Shown: positions 29,732-39,019, counted from the first letter of the stretch. The stretch is DNA of 64,000 bases from Rhodospirillales bacterium (GCA_016699855.1 CP064988.1:3748501-3812500), one strand, 5' to 3'. Notes: generated by a model not told the origin, from the letters alone. Program-made: numbers and translations.

Positions 29732-30475
29732 ATGAGCCGTAAACTTTTCGTGGGCAATCTGCCCTACAACTGCACGAACGAAGATCTGAACGCGCATTTC
29801 TCGCCGTACGGCGAGGTCGCTTCCGCCAAGATCATCATGGATCGCGAATCCGGGCGTAGCCGCGGTTTCGCGTTCGTCGAAATGGCCACCGACGAAGCCG
29901 GTCTCGCCGCAATGAAGGCGCTGGACGGTTCGCAGTTCGGTGGCCGCGCGCTGGCGGTGCGCGAGGCGGTCGAGCGGCAAGCCGGCGGCGGCGGCGGTGG
30001 CGGCGGTTTCAACCGCGGCCCGCGTTCGTTTGGCGGCGGCGGTGATGGCGGCGGTGGTGGTGGTTATCGCGGCGGCGGCGGTGGCGGTGGATACCGCGGC
30101 GGCGGCGGCGGCGGCGGTTGCGGCCGGGCGCCGCGCAGCCCATATGGACGCGGTGACGGCGGCGGCGGCGGCGGCGGTGGCGGCGGCTATGGCGGCGGCG
30201 GCGGTGGTTACGGCGGCGGCGGTGGCGGTTTCGACCGCGGCGGCGGCGGTGGCTTCGACCGCGGTGGCGGTGGCGGCGGCGGCTATCGTGGCGGCGGCGG
30301 CGCTCCCGGCGGCGGCGGCGGCGGCTATGGTCGCCCGCCGGGCGGTGGTTTCGATCGTGGCGGCCCGCCTCCGGGCGGCGGTTTCGATTCGGGTGTCGGC
30401 GAACCACGGCGGCGCAGCGGTCCGCCGGACCGCGACCGGCGGCGCGAACACGACGACGACGGCGACGACCAGTAG
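29732..30475 (+). CDS. Glycine-rich RRM RNA-binding protein
   Basis: 247 aa. One RNA recognition motif at residues 1-80: RNP2 is LFVGNLPY and RNP1 is RGFAFVEM. Residues about 85-235 are a low-complexity Gly-rich tail with FNRG, YRGG and FDRG units (RGG-like), ending in a basic/acidic tail (DRDRRREHDDDGDD). Bacterial proteins of this type are cold-induced RNA chaperones or regulators in cyanobacteria and some proteobacteria; the RGG tail is longer than usual. The gene has its own long leader and a strong terminator, so it is a single-gene unit. Confidence 0.88.
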   Translation: MSRKLFVGNLPYNCTNEDLNAHFSPYGEVASAKIIMDRESGRSRGFAFVEMATDEAGLAAMKALDGSQFGGRALAVREAVERQAGGGGGGGGFNRGPRSFGGGGDGGGGGGYRGGGGGGGYRGGGGGGGCGRAPRSPYGRGDGGGGGGGGGGYGGGGGGYGGGGGGFDRGGGGGFDRGGGGGGGYRGGGGAPGGGGGGYGRPPGGGFDRGGPPPGGGFDSGVGEPRRRSGPPDRDRRREHDDDGDDQ

Positions 30476-30506
30476 ACCTCCGGTCAGCCCGGAACGTTCC
30501 GAGGAA

Positions 30507-30535
30507 CCCCGGCCATCGCGCCGGGGTTTTTCTTT
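30507..30535 (+). terminator. Rho-independent terminator after the RRM gene
   Basis: Stem CCCCGGC / GCCGGGG (7 bp, extended by AA/TT) with a 6-nt loop, followed by TTTTTCTTT. It lies 31 bp past the stop codon. Confidence 0.93.
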
Positions 30536-30645
30536 GCCGGCGCCGGCCGTCCGGGCGACGGTCGCGCGCTTCCGTCGCCGGGGCGCCCCGGCTAGTGTCG
30601 TGCCGCGCCGGCGTGTCGCCGTCCGCAGCATCCGAGGACGCGCCG

Positions 30646-31866
30646 ATGACCGCGCAGTTTCCGTATTTCGTGACGACGCTGGAATGCGGAATGACCGGCG
30701 CGCCGCTGCCGACCGGCGTGCTGCACAACCTCTCGCCGGCCGGCTATCCCATCGTCGTGCGCTACGACCTCGCGGGCGTGAAGGCCGCCGTGACCAAGGA
30801 TGCGCTGCGCGACCGGCCGCAGGACATGTGGCGATTCCGCGAGCTGCTGCCGGTCCGACGGAGCGAGAACGTCGTGACGCTGGGCGAGGTCTGGACGCCG
30901 TTGGTGCCGCTGCCGGCGCTGGCGCGCAAACTCGGTGGCGGCGAGATTCTGGTGAAGGACGAGGGCCGGCTGCCGACGGGGTCGTTCAAGACGCGCGGGC
31001 TGGCGATGGCGGTCAGCATGGCGAAGGAGCTCGGCGTGCGGAAGATCGCGATGCCGACGAACGGCAACGCCGGCGCCGCGCTCGCCGCCTACGCCACGCG
31101 CGCCGGCATCGAGAGCATCGTGCTCTGCCCCGACGACACGCCGGTCATCAACATGGCCGAGACCGAGCTGCAGGGCGCGCGGCTCTACCGGGTGAACGGT
31201 CTGATCAACGACTGCGGCAAGATCGTCGGCGCCGGCAAGGCGGCCGGCGGCTGGTTCGATTTCTCGACCCTGAAGGAGCCCTACCGGATCGAGGGCAAGA
31301 AGACGATGGGGCTCGAGCTGGCGGAGCAGCTCGGCTGGGACGTGCCCGACGTGATCCTGTATCCCACAGGCGGCGGCACAGGCCTGATCGGCATGTGGAA
31401 GGCGTTCAACGAGCTGGAGGCGATGGGCTGGATCAAGCGCAAACCTCGCATGGTCGCCGTCCAGGCCACCGGTTGCATGCCGATCGTCAAGGCCTACGAG
31501 AGCAACGCGCGGCACGCCGAGCTGTTCGTGAACGCGCGCACGGTGGCGGCCGGCATCCGCGTGCCGGTGGCGATCGGCGACTTCCTGATCCTCGACGCGG
31601 TGCGCGATTCCGGCGGCTTCGCGATCGCCGTGGACGACGGGGCGATCGAGGCGGCCCGGGTCGAGGTCGGAAAGACGGAGGGCCTGCTGCTCTGTCCCGA
31701 GGGCGCCGCCACATACGCGGCCTACGTCAAGGCTCTGGGCGACGGCCGCATCCGTCGCGACGAGCGGGCGATGCTCTTCAACTGCGCCATCGGCCTGAAA
31801 TACGCCATGCCCGAGCCGACGGCGCGGCTCGACAAGGACGGACCGATCGACTACGCGCGGCTGTAG
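30646..31866 (+). CDS. thrC: Threonine synthase (PLP-dependent)
   Basis: Converts O-phosphohomoserine to threonine. 406 aa, PALP fold. The PLP lysine is in PTGSFKTRGLAM; the phosphate-binding TNGNAGAALAAYA and the glycine loop TGGGTGLIGMW are present. The N-terminal segment with LECGMTG and ENVVTLGEVWTPL places it with plant/archaeal-type threonine synthases, not E. coli-type ThrC. A diaminopropionate or serine-type lyase is the alternative but less likely. ATG 30646 is preceded by GAGG. Confidence 0.85.
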   Translation: MTAQFPYFVTTLECGMTGAPLPTGVLHNLSPAGYPIVVRYDLAGVKAAVTKDALRDRPQDMWRFRELLPVRRSENVVTLGEVWTPLVPLPALARKLGGGEILVKDEGRLPTGSFKTRGLAMAVSMAKELGVRKIAMPTNGNAGAALAAYATRAGIESIVLCPDDTPVINMAETELQGARLYRVNGLINDCGKIVGAGKAAGGWFDFSTLKEPYRIEGKKTMGLELAEQLGWDVPDVILYPTGGGTGLIGMWKAFNELEAMGWIKRKPRMVAVQATGCMPIVKAYESNARHAELFVNARTVAAGIRVPVAIGDFLILDAVRDSGGFAIAVDDGAIEAARVEVGKTEGLLLCPEGAATYAAYVKALGDGRIRRDERAMLFNCAIGLKYAMPEPTARLDKDGPIDYARL

Positions 31867-31976
31867 CGCGTGCCGCGGCACCGCGGCGCCAAATCTCTTT
31901 TCAACGCCGTCGAACAGGCGGACGATGCCCCGTCGGCCGGCTCCAGGGAATCCAGCCGGCTCCCGGGGAGGCGCGC

Positions 31977-32702
31977 ATGCGGCGTCGTGATCTGCTCGTC
32001 GGCACCGCCGCGACCGCGGTCGCGCCGGGCGTCGCCGTGGCCGACGAGGCGGTCGAGGTCGACATGCGCCTCGTCCTCGCGGTCGATGTCTCGCGCAGCG
32101 TCGACGCCGACGAGTACGCGCTGCAGAAGGACGGCTACGCCCGCGCTTTCACCGATCCCCGCATCGTCGACGCCATCTCGTCCGGGCCGCTGCGGCGGAT
32201 CGGCGTCTGCTACGTCGAATGGGCCGGCGCCCAGATGCAACGCACGCCGCTCGACTGGACGCTGGCGGATGGGCCCAAGGCCTGCGCCGAAATCGCGGCC
32301 CGCATCGCCGCGCTTCCCTACGACGCCCATCGGTGGACCGGCGTCGGCGCCGCGATGCTCTACGCCGCGGCCCGTCTCGAGGCGTCGCCGTTCCGGTCGA
32401 AGCGCATGGTGATCGACGTCTCCGGCGACGGCCGCAACAACAACGGTCCGGCCGCCGATCTCGTCCGCGACCAGCTCGTGGCGCGCGGTATCACGATCAA
32501 CGGCCTGCCGATCATGGGCGACGCGCCGAATTTCGGCAGCCCGCCGGACCGCGACCTCGACCGCTGGTACGAGGAGAACGTGATCGGCGGACCGGGCGCC
32601 TTCGTGATCGCGGCCCAGGGCTTCGGCGACTTCGCGCGCGCCGTGCGCCAGAAGCTGACCCGGGAGATCTCCGCGCTTCCCGCCGGCCTCAGCCACGCAT
32701 GA
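31977..32702 (+). CDS. DUF1194 protein, von Willebrand A-like, Tat-exported
   Basis: 241 aa. Twin-arginine signal at residues 2-23 (RRRDLLVG...AVADE). The mature part begins with a vWA-like fold: VDVSRSVDADEY carries the D-x-S-x-S metal site (Asp37, Ser39, Ser41), with VIDVSGDGRNNNG as the second MIDAS loop. The DUF1194 family function is unknown; adhesion or protein binding is expected of the fold. GGGGAGG lies just before the ATG. Its 3' end overlaps the next, opposing gene by 14 bp. Confidence 0.85.
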   Translation: MRRRDLLVGTAATAVAPGVAVADEAVEVDMRLVLAVDVSRSVDADEYALQKDGYARAFTDPRIVDAISSGPLRRIGVCYVEWAGAQMQRTPLDWTLADGPKACAEIAARIAALPYDAHRWTGVGAAMLYAAARLEASPFRSKRMVIDVSGDGRNNNGPAADLVRDQLVARGITINGLPIMGDAPNFGSPPDRDLDRWYEENVIGGPGAFVIAAQGFGDFARAVRQKLTREISALPAGLSHA

Positions 32703-34107
32703 TGGCGGCCAGCCGCTCGAGCGGCCGGCGGTCGCGCAGGAGGGCCAGCGGCATGGCGAAATGGCCGGGCCCGAGGTCGAACATGTTTCCAGCCGGCAGG
32801 CGCCAGCGCGCGGTGAGCTCCTTGCCGGTGGCGTAGGGCAGCAGCGCGTCGCCAGTGCCGAGCACGGAGACGATCCGCTCCGGCGCGATCGACGGCGCCG
32901 TGCCGGGGTTGGCCAGCGGCGCCACGCGCGCCAGCGCCGCGGCGTCCCATCCCGCCGCCGCCAGCCGGCGGTCGAGGCCGAGCGCGCGCACCAGGCTGCC
33001 GCGCGACACGACCTCCTCCATCCGCGCGGAATGGCTCACCAGAAGGATCGCGTCCGGCCGCGCCGCCGCCGGCCAGCCGCCGCAATAGGTGGCGATCTGC
33101 TGCGCGACGAACGACGTCATCGAGATGCCGCCGACCGCGACCGGCCCGCCATACGCCGCGCGGCACCACGCGACCACCGCCGCCGTCTCGCGCGTCTGCG
33201 CGGCGATCAGGTCGAGCGCGCCGAGCGGCGCGGTGGCGAAGAACGGCTCGCCGCCGTAACGGTCGGGCGCGGCGCGCAGGCCGTGGTAGGGCGACACCAT
33301 CTCGACCACGCGGAAGCCGGCCGACGAGAGCACGGCGCTGCCGTCGATCGCGCGCACCATCAGGTCGCTTTCGACGCACAGCCCGCTGCCCGATACGATG
33401 GTCGGGACACCGGCCATGTCGAGCGGCTCGACGATGCGGGCGTAGGCGGTTTCCGAGCCCGGGGTCCGTTCGAGTTCGCGCGCCGGCGAGCGGAAGCGCA
33501 GCCACGTTTCCCGCAATCCGTCGCGCTCGAACGACGCCGACCGCGCGATCGACGGCGCCACGTCGCCGGCCGCGAACAGGTCGGCTGGCCGGTCGAGATA
33601 CGCGCCATAGATCGCGTCGACCGCGTCGGGCGACGGCAGGTCCCAGCGCGCCAGCGGCACGCGCAAAGCCTGCCGGACCGACCATAACGGACCGCGGGTC
33701 GCCAGATGGGCGGTCGCCGCCACGCGCCGCCGGAGATCGAGCGCGGCCAATGCCGCGGATGAGGGCGGGGAATCGCCGAACGCCGCGTCCTCCCACGCCA
33801 TGCGCGCCGCCGCCGCCCGGGTGCGTGCGCGCTCGTGGCGCGCCAGGACACCCGTGATGAGTCGGCTCGGGGTGCGCGTGAACCGCAATTCGGCGCCGGA
33901 CGCATCGATGAACCGGTCGGCGTCGCCTTCGGCGGCGTTGGCCGCGGCCCAGAGCCGGGATAACGGAAAGTACCAGCGGCGCAACGCCGCCAGACCGACC
34001 GGATCGATCCACGGGCGCGCGATGACCGCGCCGACGGGCGATCGCGCCGCACGGGTCAGCCAGCCGCTGGCGTTTCTTGCGCCGAGGGAACTCAGGATGG
34101 CCGTCAT
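32689..34107 (-). CDS. Alpha/beta hydrolase, ABHD18/DUF2048-like
   Basis: 472-aa protein. The nucleophile elbow GGISMTSF has Ser329, and the C-terminal GPGHFAMPLAL supplies a likely catalytic His. LLVSHSARMEEVV and SVLGTGDALLPY form the typical later strands. The middle, PLDMAGVPTIV and MVSPYHGLR, resembles the ABHD18 group, which has no known substrate. ATG 34107 has AGGG a few bases upstream; a GTG at 34119 is an alternative. It converges on the DUF1194 gene. Confidence 0.65.
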   Translation of the reverse strand: MTAILSSLGARNASGWLTRAARSPVGAVIARPWIDPVGLAALRRWYFPLSRLWAAANAAEGDADRFIDASGAELRFTRTPSRLITGVLARHERARTRAAAARMAWEDAAFGDSPPSSAALAALDLRRRVAATAHLATRGPLWSVRQALRVPLARWDLPSPDAVDAIYGAYLDRPADLFAAGDVAPSIARSASFERDGLRETWLRFRSPARELERTPGSETAYARIVEPLDMAGVPTIVSGSGLCVESDLMVRAIDGSAVLSSAGFRVVEMVSPYHGLRAAPDRYGGEPFFATAPLGALDLIAAQTRETAAVVAWCRAAYGGPVAVGGISMTSFVAQQIATYCGGWPAAARPDAILLVSHSARMEEVVSRGSLVRALGLDRRLAAAGWDAAALARVAPLANPGTAPSIAPERIVSVLGTGDALLPYATGKELTARWRLPAGNMFDLGPGHFAMPLALLRDRRPLERLAAIMRG

Positions 34108-34241
34108 CTGCCCTCGCACGTTCCGGCGGCATCACTGATCGTCAACATGCGGCAGTTGGTGGCCATATCCTCATTTTCAAGAGGATATCGCCGCCGCATC
34201 TTCGATTATACTGGATCCTGACGCCCCCGCCGGAGACCCAG

Positions 34242-34979
34242 ATGCCGACCCTCGATCCCGTCGCCCAAGCCCGCACCGATCTCGCCGCCGCGCTCCGCTG
34301 GGCGGCGCGCCATGGGCTGAACGAGGGCGTCTGCAACCATTTCAGCATGGTCGTGCCCGGCCGCGAGGACGCGTTCCTGATCAACCCGCAGGGGCTGCAC
34401 TGGTCCGAGATCACGCCCGCCGACATCGTGATGACCGACGTGTCGGGACAGATCATCGAGGGCCGCCACCCGGTCGAACCGACAGCGTTCTACATCCACG
34501 GACGCGTCCATCTCGGCAACCCGAAGGCCAAGGTCGTGCTGCACACGCACATGCCCTACGCGACGGCGCTCACGACCCTGTCGGCTGGCCGCCTGGAGAT
34601 GTGCACGCAGAACGCGTTCCGCTACTTCGGCCGGATCGCCTACGACGAATCCTACAACGGCCTCGTCCTCGACAACGACGAGGGCGACCGCATCTGCCGA
34701 GCGATGGGCGACAAGCCGGTGATGTTCCTGCGCAACCACGGCATCATCGTCGCCGGCGAGACCGTCGCGATGGCGTACGACGAGCTCTACTACCTCGAGC
34801 GCGCCGCCATGGTGCAGGTGCTGGCGATGCAGACCGGCCGTCCGCTGGAGATCGTGCCGACCCAGGTCGTCGAGCGCACCGTCCGCCAGATGGCGGGCGA
34901 GAGCCAGCAGGCGTTCCTGCATTTCGAGGCCCTCAAGCGCATGCTCGACCGCGACGAGGCGGGCTGGCGCGAGGGCTGA
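34242..34979 (+). CDS. Class II aldolase/adducin-domain protein
   Basis: 245 aa. Zinc-dependent class II aldolase fold. Metal-binding His residues are in HTHMPYATAL and RNHGIIVAG; EGVCNHFSMVVPG at the N-terminus is the substrate-phosphate loop, although the Ser/Gly pattern for a phosphate group is partly lost. Relatives include fuculose-phosphate aldolase and many uncharacterised proteins; a catabolic aldol cleavage is likely. ATG 34242 has CGGAGA upstream. Confidence 0.82.
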   Translation: MPTLDPVAQARTDLAAALRWAARHGLNEGVCNHFSMVVPGREDAFLINPQGLHWSEITPADIVMTDVSGQIIEGRHPVEPTAFYIHGRVHLGNPKAKVVLHTHMPYATALTTLSAGRLEMCTQNAFRYFGRIAYDESYNGLVLDNDEGDRICRAMGDKPVMFLRNHGIIVAGETVAMAYDELYYLERAAMVQVLAMQTGRPLEIVPTQVVERTVRQMAGESQQAFLHFEALKRMLDRDEAGWREG

Positions 34980-35063
34980 GCGCGCGCCGGCGCTTGATCC
35001 GCCGCAAGGCGGGCCGCGCCGGGAGCGGGCATCCACGACGACGCCGCCAAAGGGGACGACCGC

Positions 35064-35609
35064 ATGCGCCAGCTCGCCGCCGCCATCACCGGACTTTGCC
35101 TATGCCTCGTGCCGCCCGCCGCCATGGCGCAGACGGCGCAGTCCTTCGAGATCCAGGCCAAGCGGCCGTTGCCGAAGGGCAAGTACGCCGTCGCGCTTGA
35201 GGTCGATAGCGAACTCGGACGCGAGCTACGCCGCGCCGTCATGGACCGCCTCGCCGCGCGCGGCAACGAGGTCGGGTTCAGCGGCGGCCATGTCATGCGT
35301 CTGAGGGTCGATCTGAGCCGCGGTTTCGTGTCCGGCCCCGGCGCCCCACCTCCGGGCGGCGGTGGCGGTCTGCCGCCGATACCGGACCGGCCGGCGGGTG
35401 ATCTGCGCACCCGGCCCGACTCGGCCACGGAGACGCTGAGGCTGACGCTGACGATGGCCGAGGCGGGCACCGGCGAAGTGCTGTGGGTGGCCTACGCCTC
35501 CTGCGCGTTCGGCGGCGGCCGCGCGCTGGACGCGGGCCGGAGCATGATCGGCGCGATCTTCGCCAGTCCCGACCGCTCGCGCCGCGGCGAGGCCGATTGT
35601 CCGCTATGA
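35064..35609 (+). CDS. Small exported protein, function unknown
   Basis: 181 aa. Signal peptide at residues 1-22 (CLCLVPPAAMAQ). The mature part has a short charged domain (LGRELRRAVMDRLAARGNEVGF), a Pro/Gly hinge (about 95-105, PGAPPPGGGGG), and a second beta-rich part with TETLRLTLTMAEAGTGEVLWVAYASC. It ends with two cysteines (SC...DCPL). The layout recalls periplasmic DUF4136-like proteins, but I cannot assign it. Start ATG 35064. No link to neighbours is clear. Confidence 0.6.
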   Translation: MRQLAAAITGLCLCLVPPAAMAQTAQSFEIQAKRPLPKGKYAVALEVDSELGRELRRAVMDRLAARGNEVGFSGGHVMRLRVDLSRGFVSGPGAPPPGGGGGLPPIPDRPAGDLRTRPDSATETLRLTLTMAEAGTGEVLWVAYASCAFGGGRALDAGRSMIGAIFASPDRSRRGEADCPL

Positions 35610-35680
35610 CGCCGGCGTAGGTCGACAGACGCCGCCGCGGCGCGCGATAAATCCGCCTCCATGTGGAGGAGACAAACGGA

Positions 35681-36238
35681 ATGACCGCCCCGACCCGCCT
35701 CGCGCCGCTCGACATCGCCAAGCTGACGCCCGACCAGCGCAAGGTCGCCGACGCCATCATCGGCGGCCCGCGCGGCGGCCTGCGCGGGCCGTTCGAGCCG
35801 TGGCTGCGTAGTCCCGATCTCGCCGACCGGGCGCAGAAGCTCGGCGAGTACTGCCGCTTCAACAACTCGCTGCCCAAGGATCTGAGCGAGCTGGGCATCC
35901 TGCTGGTCGGCCGGCACTTCAAGGCGCAGTTCGAGTTCTACGCGCACGCGCGGCTGGCCAGGGAGGCCGGTCTCGCCGAGGACGTCGTCGAGGCCGTGCG
36001 CACCTGGCGCACGCCGCCGTTCAAGCGCGATGTCGAGAGCGTCGTCTACGATTTCGTGCTCGAGTACCTCAACACCAACCGCGTGTCGGAGCCGAACTTC
36101 AAGCGCGCCATCGCCGCGTTCGGCGAGCGCGGCGTGGTCGATCTGGTCGGCGTCTGCGGCTACTACATGCTGGTGTCGATGACGCTCAACGTCTTCCAGA
36201 TCAACGTGCCGCCGGGCGAGCCGGAGCCGCTGGCTTGA
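35681..36238 (+). CDS. Carboxymuconolactone-decarboxylase-like (AhpD-fold) protein
   Basis: 185 aa, all-helical. ELGILLVGRHFKAQFEFYAHARLAREAGL is the typical CMD helix pair; the usual CxxC of AhpD peroxidases is replaced (no Cys at that position), as in many CMD paralogues. ATG 35681 has GGAGGAGA ten bases upstream. Function is unknown; a role in aromatic or redox metabolism is inferred from the fold only. The btaA gene follows 73 bp downstream, but there is no evident functional link. Confidence 0.75.
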   Translation: MTAPTRLAPLDIAKLTPDQRKVADAIIGGPRGGLRGPFEPWLRSPDLADRAQKLGEYCRFNNSLPKDLSELGILLVGRHFKAQFEFYAHARLAREAGLAEDVVEAVRTWRTPPFKRDVESVVYDFVLEYLNTNRVSEPNFKRAIAAFGERGVVDLVGVCGYYMLVSMTLNVFQINVPPGEPEPLA

Positions 36239-36251
36239 CGGCGGCGCCCTT

Positions 36252-36269
36252 TCGTCATCGGACCGAAAC
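36252..36269 (+). promoter_or_regulatory. Weak candidate Pho box upstream of btaA
   Basis: TCGTCAT followed by a 4-nt spacer and CCGAAAC resembles the two 7-bp PhoB half-sites (CTGTCAT-N4-CTGTCAC) at 5 of 7 and 4 of 7 bases. The match is poor. It is listed because btaA is PhoB-controlled in Sinorhizobium meliloti and this lies about 45 bp before the gene. Confidence 0.2.
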
Positions 36270-36311
36270 GGTGCGCTGCTAGCCTCTCCGCGCGAGCCGC
36301 GGAGGATGTGG

Positions 36312-37553
36312 ATGGTGGCGGGTGTGTCGGCGGCGGGACCGGATCGGCTGCGCGAGGCGATCCGGCGCAACGCGACGTGGTCGGTCGACGGCGCGCTTGA
36401 GCGGTTGTTCGCGTGGATGTTCAGCGGCCTCGTCTACCCGCAGATCTGGGAGGATCCCGAGATCGATCTCGAGGCGCTCGAGATCAAACCGGGCCATCAC
36501 GTCGTCGCCATCGCCTCCGGCGGCTGCAACCTGATGTCGTATCTGACGGCCGATCCCGCGAGGATCACCGCGGTCGATCTAAACCGCGCCCACGTCGCGC
36601 TCGCGCGGCTCAAGCTGGCGGCCGCGCGCCATCTGCCGGATTGGCCGTCGTTCTTCCGCTTCTTCGGCGCCGCCGACCGCGCGTCGAACGTCGGCGCTTA
36701 CGCGGCGCTCCTGGCGCCGCACCTGGACGCCGACACGCGAGCGTACTGGGAGGGGCGTGGAGCGCTGGGACTGGGGCGCCGGCGCATCTCGTCCTTCGCG
36801 AGGGGCTTCTACCGCCACGGCCTGCTGGGCCGCTTCATCGCGGTCGGGCACGCGGTCGCGCGCGTCTACGGCGTCGATCCGCGTGACGCGCTGCGGGCGC
36901 GGTCGATGGCGGAGCAACGGCGGTACTTCGACACCGCGCTGGCGCCGCTGTTCGACAAGCGGCTGATCCGGTGGGCGACCGGTAGACGTATCTCGCTCTA
37001 CGGCCTCGGCATCCCCCCAGCCCAGTACGCGGCACTCGCATCCGCTGGCGGCGGGGACGTCGCCGCCGTGCTGCGGGGTCGGCTCGAACGGCTCGCGTGC
37101 GGCTTCAGTCTCGATTCGAACTATTTCGCATGGCAGGCGTTCGGGCGTCGCTACGCCGCCGACGGCGACGGGCCGTTGCCCCCCTACTTGCGCCGCGAGA
37201 ACTTCGACGCGGTCCGCGCCCGCGCCGACCGCGTCGACGTTTCGAACGAATCGTTGACGGAGCATCTCGCTCGTCGTCCGGCGGCGTCGTTCGACCGCTA
37301 CGTGCTGCTCGACGCGCAGGATTGGATGACCGACGGCCAGCTCGACGCGCTCTGGCGCGAGATCACGCGGACCGCGCGGTCCGGCGCGCGGGTGGTGTTC
37401 CGCACGGCCGCCGAGCCGACGCTGCTGCCGGGGCGCCTCGATCCCGCGATCCTGGCGCGGTGGCGCTACCACGCCGAGCGGTCGCGCGACCTCGGCGGGC
37501 GGGACCGCTCGGCGATATACGGCGGTGTTCATCTGTACGAACGCGCGGCGTGA
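36312..37553 (+). CDS. btaA: BtaA, SAM:diacylglycerol 3-amino-3-carboxypropyl transferase
   Basis: First enzyme of betaine-lipid (DGTS) synthesis: moves the 3-amino-3-carboxypropyl group of SAM onto diacylglycerol. 413 aa, DUF3419 family. FSGLVYPQIWEDPEIDLEAL near residue 40 and ASGGCNLMSYL (SAM loop) are typical, as are GIPPAQYAALA and LLDAQDWM. GGAGG at 36301-36305 gives proper spacing to the ATG at 36312 (an ATG at 36306 directly abuts it). The gene overlaps btaB by 4 bp, so the two are translationally coupled. Confidence 0.9.
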   Translation: MVAGVSAAGPDRLREAIRRNATWSVDGALERLFAWMFSGLVYPQIWEDPEIDLEALEIKPGHHVVAIASGGCNLMSYLTADPARITAVDLNRAHVALARLKLAAARHLPDWPSFFRFFGAADRASNVGAYAALLAPHLDADTRAYWEGRGALGLGRRRISSFARGFYRHGLLGRFIAVGHAVARVYGVDPRDALRARSMAEQRRYFDTALAPLFDKRLIRWATGRRISLYGLGIPPAQYAALASAGGGDVAAVLRGRLERLACGFSLDSNYFAWQAFGRRYAADGDGPLPPYLRRENFDAVRARADRVDVSNESLTEHLARRPAASFDRYVLLDAQDWMTDGQLDALWREITRTARSGARVVFRTAAEPTLLPGRLDPAILARWRYHAERSRDLGGRDRSAIYGGVHLYERAA

Positions 37554-38221
37554 GCGGACGGGTGACGATCGCGGCCGACGCCTTGATGGACCGGCTGTAC
37601 CGGCGTCAGAGGCACGTCTACGACGCGACGCGGAAGTACTACCTTCTCGGCCGCGACCGGACGATCGCCGGACTGCGGCCGCGCGACGGCGACATGATGC
37701 TCGAGCTCGCCTGCGGCACTGGACGCAATCTGATAGCCGCCGCGCGGCGCTATCCGCGGGCGCGGCTTTTCGGACTAGATCTGTCGCGCGAGATGCTGGC
37801 GACGGCGGCCGCGCGGATCGCGGACCGCGGCCTCGCCACCCGCGTGCGCGTAGCCCAAGCCGACGCCACGGCGTTCGATCCGCGCCGATTGTTCGGCCAG
37901 CCAAAGTTCGACCGAATCCTCATCTCCTACAGCCTGTCGATGATTCCGGTTTGGGACGACGCGCTGGCCGCGGCCGCCGACCACCTCGCGCCCGGCGGCG
38001 AGCTCCATATCGTCGACTTCGGTCGCCAGGATCGATTGCCTGCCTGGTTCCGGGCGGCGTTGTGGCGCTGGTTGGCGCTGTTCCACGTCGCACCGCGCGA
38101 CGATCTCGACGCCGCGCTGGCGGCGGTGGCGATGGCGACCGGCGGCACCATCCATTGCGAGCGGCCATATCGCGGCTACGCCCAGCGCCTGGTCCTGCGG
38201 CTGCCGCGGCCGGCGGGCTGA
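37550..38221 (+). CDS. btaB: BtaB, diacylglyceryl-homoserine N-methyltransferase
   Basis: Adds three methyl groups to the homoserine amine to complete DGTS. 223 aa, class I methyltransferase: LELACGTGRNLIAAARR (SAM motif), FGLDLSREML, and HLAPGGELHIVDFGRQ. MDRLYRRQRHVYDATRKYYLLGRDR is the conserved N-terminal motif of BtaB. The GTG at 37550 is chosen because it overlaps the btaA stop (GTGA) and gives the short leader seen in relatives; ATG 37586 is the alternative. Forms a two-gene operon with btaA. Confidence 0.9.
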   Translation: MSGRVTIAADALMDRLYRRQRHVYDATRKYYLLGRDRTIAGLRPRDGDMMLELACGTGRNLIAAARRYPRARLFGLDLSREMLATAAARIADRGLATRVRVAQADATAFDPRRLFGQPKFDRILISYSLSMIPVWDDALAAAADHLAPGGELHIVDFGRQDRLPAWFRAALWRWLALFHVAPRDDLDAALAAVAMATGGTIHCERPYRGYAQRLVLRLPRPAG

Positions 38222-38242
38222 AGGCGCGGCGGCGGCCGCCCG

Positions 38243-39019
38243 TCACGAATCGATGATCGCCACGGCGCGCGTCCAGCCGGCCGACGCGCCGCGGATCTTG
38301 TGCGGGAAGCACGAGACCATGAACCCGTCCGGCGGCAGCGCCTCGAGATTGTGCAGCTTCTCGATGTGGCAGTAGCCGATGTGGCGGCCGGCCTTGTGGC
38401 CCTCCCAGATGATCGAGGGGTCCTTGGTCTCGGCGTAGCGCTGGGCCGTGAAGTAGAAGGGCGCGTCCCAGCTCCACGCGTCCGTGCCTGTCAGGCGCAC
38501 GCCCTTCTCCAGCAGGTACATCGTGGCGTCGTAGCCCATGCCGCAGCCGGCGTTGACGTAGTCGTTCCGTCCGTAGCGCCCGCCGGCGGCGGTGTTGACG
38601 ACGACGATCTCCAGCGGCTTGAGCTCGTGGCCGATGCGGGCGAGCTCGCCCTCGACGTCCGCCGCCGTCAGCACGTAGCCGTCGGGCTTGGCGCGGAAGT
38701 CGAGTTTCACGCCGGGCTGGAAGCACCACTCCAGCGGCACCTCGTCGATCGTGATGGCGCGCTCGCCCTTGTTCATCGTCGGATGGAAGTGGTAGGGCGC
38801 GTCGAGATGGGTGCCGTTGTGCGTGCTGAGCCGCACCGTCTCGACCGCCCAGCCGGCGCCGTCGGGCATGTCCTCCGGCTTCAGACCCGGGAAGAAGCGC
38901 GCGATCTGGCCGACCGACTCCTCGTGCTTCGTGTATTCGATCTTCGGGCCGAACGGCACGGGATCGGAGACCACGTCGTTCTCGAGGTAGATCGACAGGT
39001 CGATGAAGCGGCGCGGCAT
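38243..39019 (-). CDS. Cyclase-family (kynurenine formamidase-like) hydrolase
   Basis: 258-aa metal-dependent amidohydrolase of the swivelling beta/alpha/beta cyclase fold. STHNGTHLDAPYHF carries the H-x-G-T-H-x-D metal motif. Members cleave N-formylkynurenine or other small amides; no kynureninase is near, so the substrate is open. The ATG at 39019 has GGAG upstream. The gene converges on btaB with a 21-bp gap. Confidence 0.8.
   Translation of the reverse strand: MPRRFIDLSIYLENDVVSDPVPFGPKIEYTKHEESVGQIARFFPGLKPEDMPDGAGWAVETVRLSTHNGTHLDAPYHFHPTMNKGERAITIDEVPLEWCFQPGVKLDFRAKPDGYVLTAADVEGELARIGHELKPLEIVVVNTAAGGRYGRNDYVNAGCGMGYDATMYLLEKGVRLTGTDAWSWDAPFYFTAQRYAETKDPSIIWEGHKAGRHIGYCHIEKLHNLEALPPDGFMVSCFPHKIRGASAGWTRAVAIIDS

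Noticed and set aside
29985..30410. Repeated GGC/GGT units that resemble a tandem repeat or CRISPR-like array
   Set aside because: They encode the Gly-rich tail of the RRM protein; unit length is irregular and there are no spacers.
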